The notes under the pieces: model-generated | Databases searched by the model: none | What the model saw: only the letters and a program-made list of their open reading frames with translations | What the model was told of the DNA's origin: nothing | Translations under genes and position numbers: made by a program | NCBI GenBank assembly: GCA_021613535.1 | Contig: CP075493.1 | Span: forward strand, 5,146,001-5,210,000 | Reading direction: 5' to 3' | DNA: 64,000 nt | From: Adineta vaga | Lineage: Eukaryota; Rotifera | Shown here: positions 60,374 to 64,000 of the stretch, in pieces | Position numbering within the stretch: the first letter of the stretch is position 1 | How the letters are laid out: every line of letters starts with the position of its first letter

Positions 60374-62454
60374 ATGGACATCTTTTATGTCAAACTTGAC
60401 GCGCATATTCAAAGTCTTAACGAAAAGTTTCGTCCAAAATATCTTATTAAAAGAGAAATGTATCAAGATATCATTTTGGTTTTACGGGATGGCTGGGGTA
60501 ATCCGCAATTTAGATATTGGGTTCTAAAGAATTTTATGCTGGTCAAAGTTGGAGATTTAGATATGGTTTATAATAAACACAAAATTAGTCGTCCAGTCGT
60601 GATTTATGAAGAAGTCTATGAGAAACTATATGAATGTCATAATCGATTAGGTCATCATGGACGCGATAAAACCTGGCATGAGGTATGTGAAATGGAATCT
60701 TTTTCCTTGGAAGAATTTCTTCTCCTAGGTGAAAGCACAATATTCGTGGGTACCATATGATGTTGTTATGATCTTCATCAAGTTGTGTGATGCATGTAGT
60801 AACCGACAGATCTTTCCAAAATTTCCAGCTAGTGAGTGACATTTGCATTAATGTTGGATAAAATCAATTTTTGGTAAATAGGTAAACCAATTGTTTCAAT
60901 CGGTTACTTAACTCGTATCCAGATTGACTTGATTGATATGAGGTGTCGACCGGAGGGTATCTTCAAATGGATTTTACACGTTAAAGACCACTTTAGTAAA
61001 TTTTCGTGGTCTTACCCATTAGAATCTAAAGAAGCGGAGCCTGTGGCAGAAAAATTGTTGACTCAGTTTTATGCGTTTGGTCCTCCACGCATCCTTCAAT
61101 CAGATAATGGAAAAGAATTTGTCGCTCGAGTCATAAAGGTATGTTCTGATACTCGTGCTTAATTAATTTAAATATTTGTGTTCTATAGGACCTTAGAAAG
61201 ACTTGGACTGATTTAGTGATTATAAATGGTCGGGCGCGGCACCCACAGACACAAGGTCTGATTGAAAGAGCAAATCGTACACTTGAAGTTGCTCTTGGCA
61301 AATGGATGCAACACAATAAAACTGATGAATGGTCTAAAGGTAAATAGATATTTATATGTTGATTAGATCTCGCTACTTATGATGTTATTCTTAAGGTTTA
61401 AATCCAGTTACATACTCGATCAACACGAGCATTGCTGAAACTACGAATAAAACCCCCTATGAAATAGTTTTTGGACAACAACCACGATCGGATTTTGAAA
61501 TGTGGAAAATATTTAGTGAATCAGGTGTAGAAGACGAAGAAAATCTTCCTGATGATTTGGTTAATGGTTTCAATGAGTGTAAGTTTTATACTAGCTATAT
61601 CTGTTTAAAAAGATCTAGGTTTTTTAGTACAAAATTGTGATACACCTAATATTGAAAAAGTTGATTTCGAACAATTTAGCAACTGAAGTAACAACGCAAT
61701 CTCAATCTGCAACACCAACTCTTGATACTAATTTCGATTTATCAGTTCCAGCAATGAGTATTACAGATTCTCAAAGTTTTTCTACATGTAATAATAATGA
61801 TACTTATGTTCAAGGTCCATTACAGTCAGGTAGATACTACTGGTTTAAATTATTGTTTATTAATTTTACGTCTATTCTGTAGATGTTTCCATTATGAACA
61901 ATGATGAAAATATTCCAAATTCATCTTCTAATACACCTACTCCTAGGCATAAAAAGATTCGAGATGAAGCAGAAGTCGATTATTTAAAATCTATTGCTAA
62001 ACGACAAAAATTATATGATAATGCTGTTAAAGAACAAAAATATGACCTGGGAGATCTTGTTGGCCTCCAAATTGATCGTGTTGATCGTACTAATACAACA
62101 CCAAAGATTTTACCTTGCAAAGTGATAGCCATTGAGTCATCGTCGAATGATTGTATGTTGTACAAGCTGTGTACAATGAAAGGTGTTCTATCAATTTCAT
62201 ATGGTGTTCAAGATCTCTTAGATTTGAGAAAATGTAATTTTGCCGATTTACGCAGTGTTGATCCAACAAATCTACCAATAATGGCATTTACGCAAGCATG
62301 CAAAGATTATTTGTCAACAGGAATAATTGAAGTTGTAGCAGCATGTAACTGTAGTGGTAAATGTGCTACAAAATCTTGTCCATGCAAAGCAAAAGATGTT
62401 AAATGTTGCACCAAATGTCATCCCAAAAAGAAATGTCCATGTGCAAACGTCTAG
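60374..62454 (+). CDS. Ginger-type transposase/integrase with H2C2 finger and Cys-rich C-terminus
   Basis: Exons: 60374-60682, 60729-60831, 60882-61138, 61189-61339, 61396-61578, about 61680 onward, and a last exon ending at 62454. Start MDIFYVKLDAHIQSLNEKF. The H2C2 zinc finger is HNRLGHHGRDKTWH with CDACSNRQ. The integrase triad is D in IQIDLIDM, D in LQSDNGKEF and E in GLIERANRT, spaced as D,D-35-E. TPYEIVFGQQP is the conserved post-catalytic block. The C-terminus has CNCSGKCATKSCPC..CCTKCHPKKKCPC, the Cys-rich ending seen in KRBA2-like integrases. The protein cuts the element at its TIRs and inserts it elsewhere. Exon 6 could instead begin at 61628, giving a stop at 61684-61686 and a shorter protein. 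A (GA)n run at 60237-60264 lies upstream as 5' UTR. Confidence 0.85.
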
Positions 62455-62553
62455 TTTTTTTTCTCAAGTCATTTCTATTATTTCTGACTAGACTATAAAT
62501 TCATGAAACTGTAGTTTTTAAAGATCATATAAGTTTTCACGGTAATAAAACAC

Positions 62554-62783
62554 ACGAAGAAATAGAGATAAAGATGAATTTATTTCTGCTAGGGGAATTT
62601 AAAATTCCCCTATAGGGGAAATTGAAATTTTAATCTCCCCTAGTGGAAACTAAAATCTTCAACTTTTCATAGAAAATACACAGAGAAAAAACATAATTTT
62701 AATTTCTCCTAGAGGAGATTAAAATTTCAATTTCCCCTTAGGGCGATTTTAAATTCCCCTAAATTTTAATTTCCCCTGTAACA
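62554..62783 (-). repeat. Right terminal inverted repeat of the Ginger-type element
   Basis: Reverse complement of the left repeat with four substitutions in 230 nt. Ends CCCCTGTAACA. Confidence 0.88.
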
Positions 62784-63198
62784 TTTACATCATCTTTTCG
62801 AATTATGTTATTTCGATCAAGAATTATAGCTTTCATCTGACAAATTTTATTTCTTCTTTACTTTTTTTCTATACTTGTTTTGATTTGTAAGTAATGCAAT
62901 TGTGAAGGACTTTTGTTACATAGTCGTTCGTTCAAGACACTGAGTCTATTTTAATTTTATTTAACTTCTTAAGTCAGAACTTTGATATGACTTGGAGTTT
63001 TAAATCAACAGCTGAATTAAAATAGTATAGTACATGTAATCAAAATGTTTAGATATATAAGATTAGTTTTACTTCAATTATGAACTTTTCAATAGTTTTG
63101 AGGATAAAATATGGGATAAATATAAAAAATGTTCTTTTCTTATACGAAACCATTCAGTCAGTTTTTCGATCTTTACATTCTTGTTTAGAAAGTTACGA
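62784..63198. other. Spacer downstream of the transposon
   Basis: 415 bp of AT-rich DNA up to the collagen stop codon; likely 3' UTR of the collagen gene plus element flank. Nothing else is seen. Confidence 0.45.
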
Positions 63199-64000
63199 TT
63201 AACCAGTTGCACTATAACTGCCCTTTGGTCCTTGTGGTCCAGGTGGACCTCGATCACCTTTATCTCCTTTAAAACCAGGTGAAGCAGGAAAACCAGGTGT
63301 GCCCGAATTGCCTTTTGGTCCTGGCGGACCAGAATATATAACTGGTCCTTGTTCACCTTTTGACCCAGGAGGACCTGACACCCCAGATTGTCCTGTGAAA
63401 GAAATTGATCGTAAAATTATGTGTATGCGTTGGAAAAAAGCTTATCAATACTCCATTTTTGGAGAAGTGAAGAATATGTGATAATCACATATAGTACAAA
63501 TTAGACAGTATGCGAGTGAAAGAATAAAACATCCTTAAGGGACAAGAACAATACAAAACATTATATAGAAAGGAAATTTAGCGATTTACTCAATGATCAA
63601 TATTTCATCACGGACAATTCTTAATATACATACTATATACACTGCTGAAATCCTTGTATCTCACAGTATCACGAACCTTTTTCACCTTTCGGACCTGGAG
63701 AACCGTGCTGTCCATTGGCACCTGTATCACCTTTTACACCTTGTGGTCCGTGTGCACCAGTGTCACCTTTTACGCCTGGAGGACCTTGCGGTCCTTCTTT
63801 CGCTGAAAAACAAAAATAAAATATTTTCTCAGACATCCGAAGTTGATTTTTTTACAGATTCAAGGTGTTCGGTATTATGTTGTATGCATTTCTAACCAAC
63901 GAACTCAAAACGAAGTTTTACTAAAACTCTTGAAATTCGTCAGAAACTTTTCTTTCGGTTTAATTCCAGGCGATACCAGATATACGAACCATTTCGTACA
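63199..64000 (-). CDS. Collagen (Gly-X-Y) protein, 3' end only
   Basis: Two exons are visible. The exon at 63677-63802 encodes [21 protein letters not shown] and further triplets; it is joined in phase 1 over intron 63393-63676 to the exon 63199-63392 ([17 protein letters not shown].., ending [13 protein letters not shown]). Gly-X-Y is regular apart from short interruptions ([14 protein letters not shown]). No C-terminal non-collagenous domain (NC1 or fibrillar C-propeptide) follows, since the stop comes six residues after the last triplet. This resembles cuticle- or transmembrane-type short collagens. Sequence from 63803 to the edge is intron or upstream exon; the 5' part lies outside the window. 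The end coordinate is the window edge, not an exon border. Confidence 0.8.

Larger units (their letters stand above)
59960..62783 (+). mobile_element. Ginger/KRBA2-type DNA transposon, complete, with 230-bp terminal inverted repeats
   Basis: The ends 59960-60189 and 62554-62783 are reverse complements over 230 bp with four mismatches and no gaps. Both outer ends read TGTTACAGGGGAAATT. Between them lies one gene with an H2C2 zinc finger, a DDE integrase and a Cys-rich C-terminus. This combination is the Ginger superfamily, cut-and-paste elements whose transposase derives from or is related to Gypsy integrases. A clean target duplication is not visible (TATA to the left, TTTA to the right, three of four matching). 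Near-identical ends and an open gene suggest recent activity. Confidence 0.88.

Noticed and set aside
63299-63895. Plus-strand frames opposite the collagen exons
   Set aside because: They are the antisense of Gly-X-Y repeats (Pro/Gly-rich shadows).
1-64000. tRNA, rRNA, CRISPR arrays, bacterial-type operons
   Set aside because: No tRNA-like B-box with cloverleaf context, no rRNA-like sequence and no regularly spaced direct repeats were seen; the window is clearly eukaryotic.

Overview
The window reads as nuclear DNA of a small metazoan, most likely a bdelloid rotifer. It is AT-rich. Genes are split by very short introns (about 50-60 nt, GT..AG) and packed on both strands. The gene content is animal: a CARD caspase, a Cys-loop receptor, a family C-like 7TM receptor, achaete-scute bHLH, dymeclin, CstF-77, MFF and MED26. 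It also has families I associate with bdelloid genomes: ADP-ribosyltransferase (ART) plus kinesin-light-chain-type TPR proteins, many divergent F-box proteins, and a SABATH-like methyltransferase. The species call is inference from family content; no rRNA or mitochondrial marker is present.

Layout. 0.5-4 kb: a GH20 hexosaminidase with a frameshift near its start, a SAM methyltransferase and an Ascl-like bHLH factor. 5.7-8.7 kb: two tandem stomatins. 9-13.4 kb: a seven-TM receptor and an initiator-type CARD caspase. 14.1-17.3 kb: a large single-exon ART-TPR gene. 20.4-24.9 kb: an Egalitarian-like winged-helix protein and a nicotinic-type alpha subunit. 25-28 kb: a two-PDZ protein and two tandem dynein roadblock light chains. 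29-31 kb: MED26. 31-40 kb: a minus-strand run of F-box, CSTF3, MFF and DYM. 40-55 kb is accessory in character: a decayed ART-TPR gene, two F-box genes, an ARM-FN3 gene, legumain, an ART-TPR pseudogene and a SABATH pseudogene joined at a foldback element. 54.6-60 kb holds no gene I can support. 59.96-62.78 kb is a complete Ginger/KRBA2-type DNA transposon with 230-bp terminal inverted repeats. The right edge carries the 3' end of a collagen gene.

How genes may work together. DYM-MFF-CSTF3, the roadblock pair and legumain/ARM-FN3 are same-strand neighbours with very short gaps. Two gaps contain AATAAA followed by a strong 3' splice site just before the next ATG, as expected for operons resolved by spliced-leader trans-splicing, which is known in bdelloids. 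The three ART-TPR copies show three states: intact; open frame but catalytic residues lost; catalytic residues kept but frame broken.

All exon junctions were assigned by eye from splice signals, phase and family similarity. No database search was possible.
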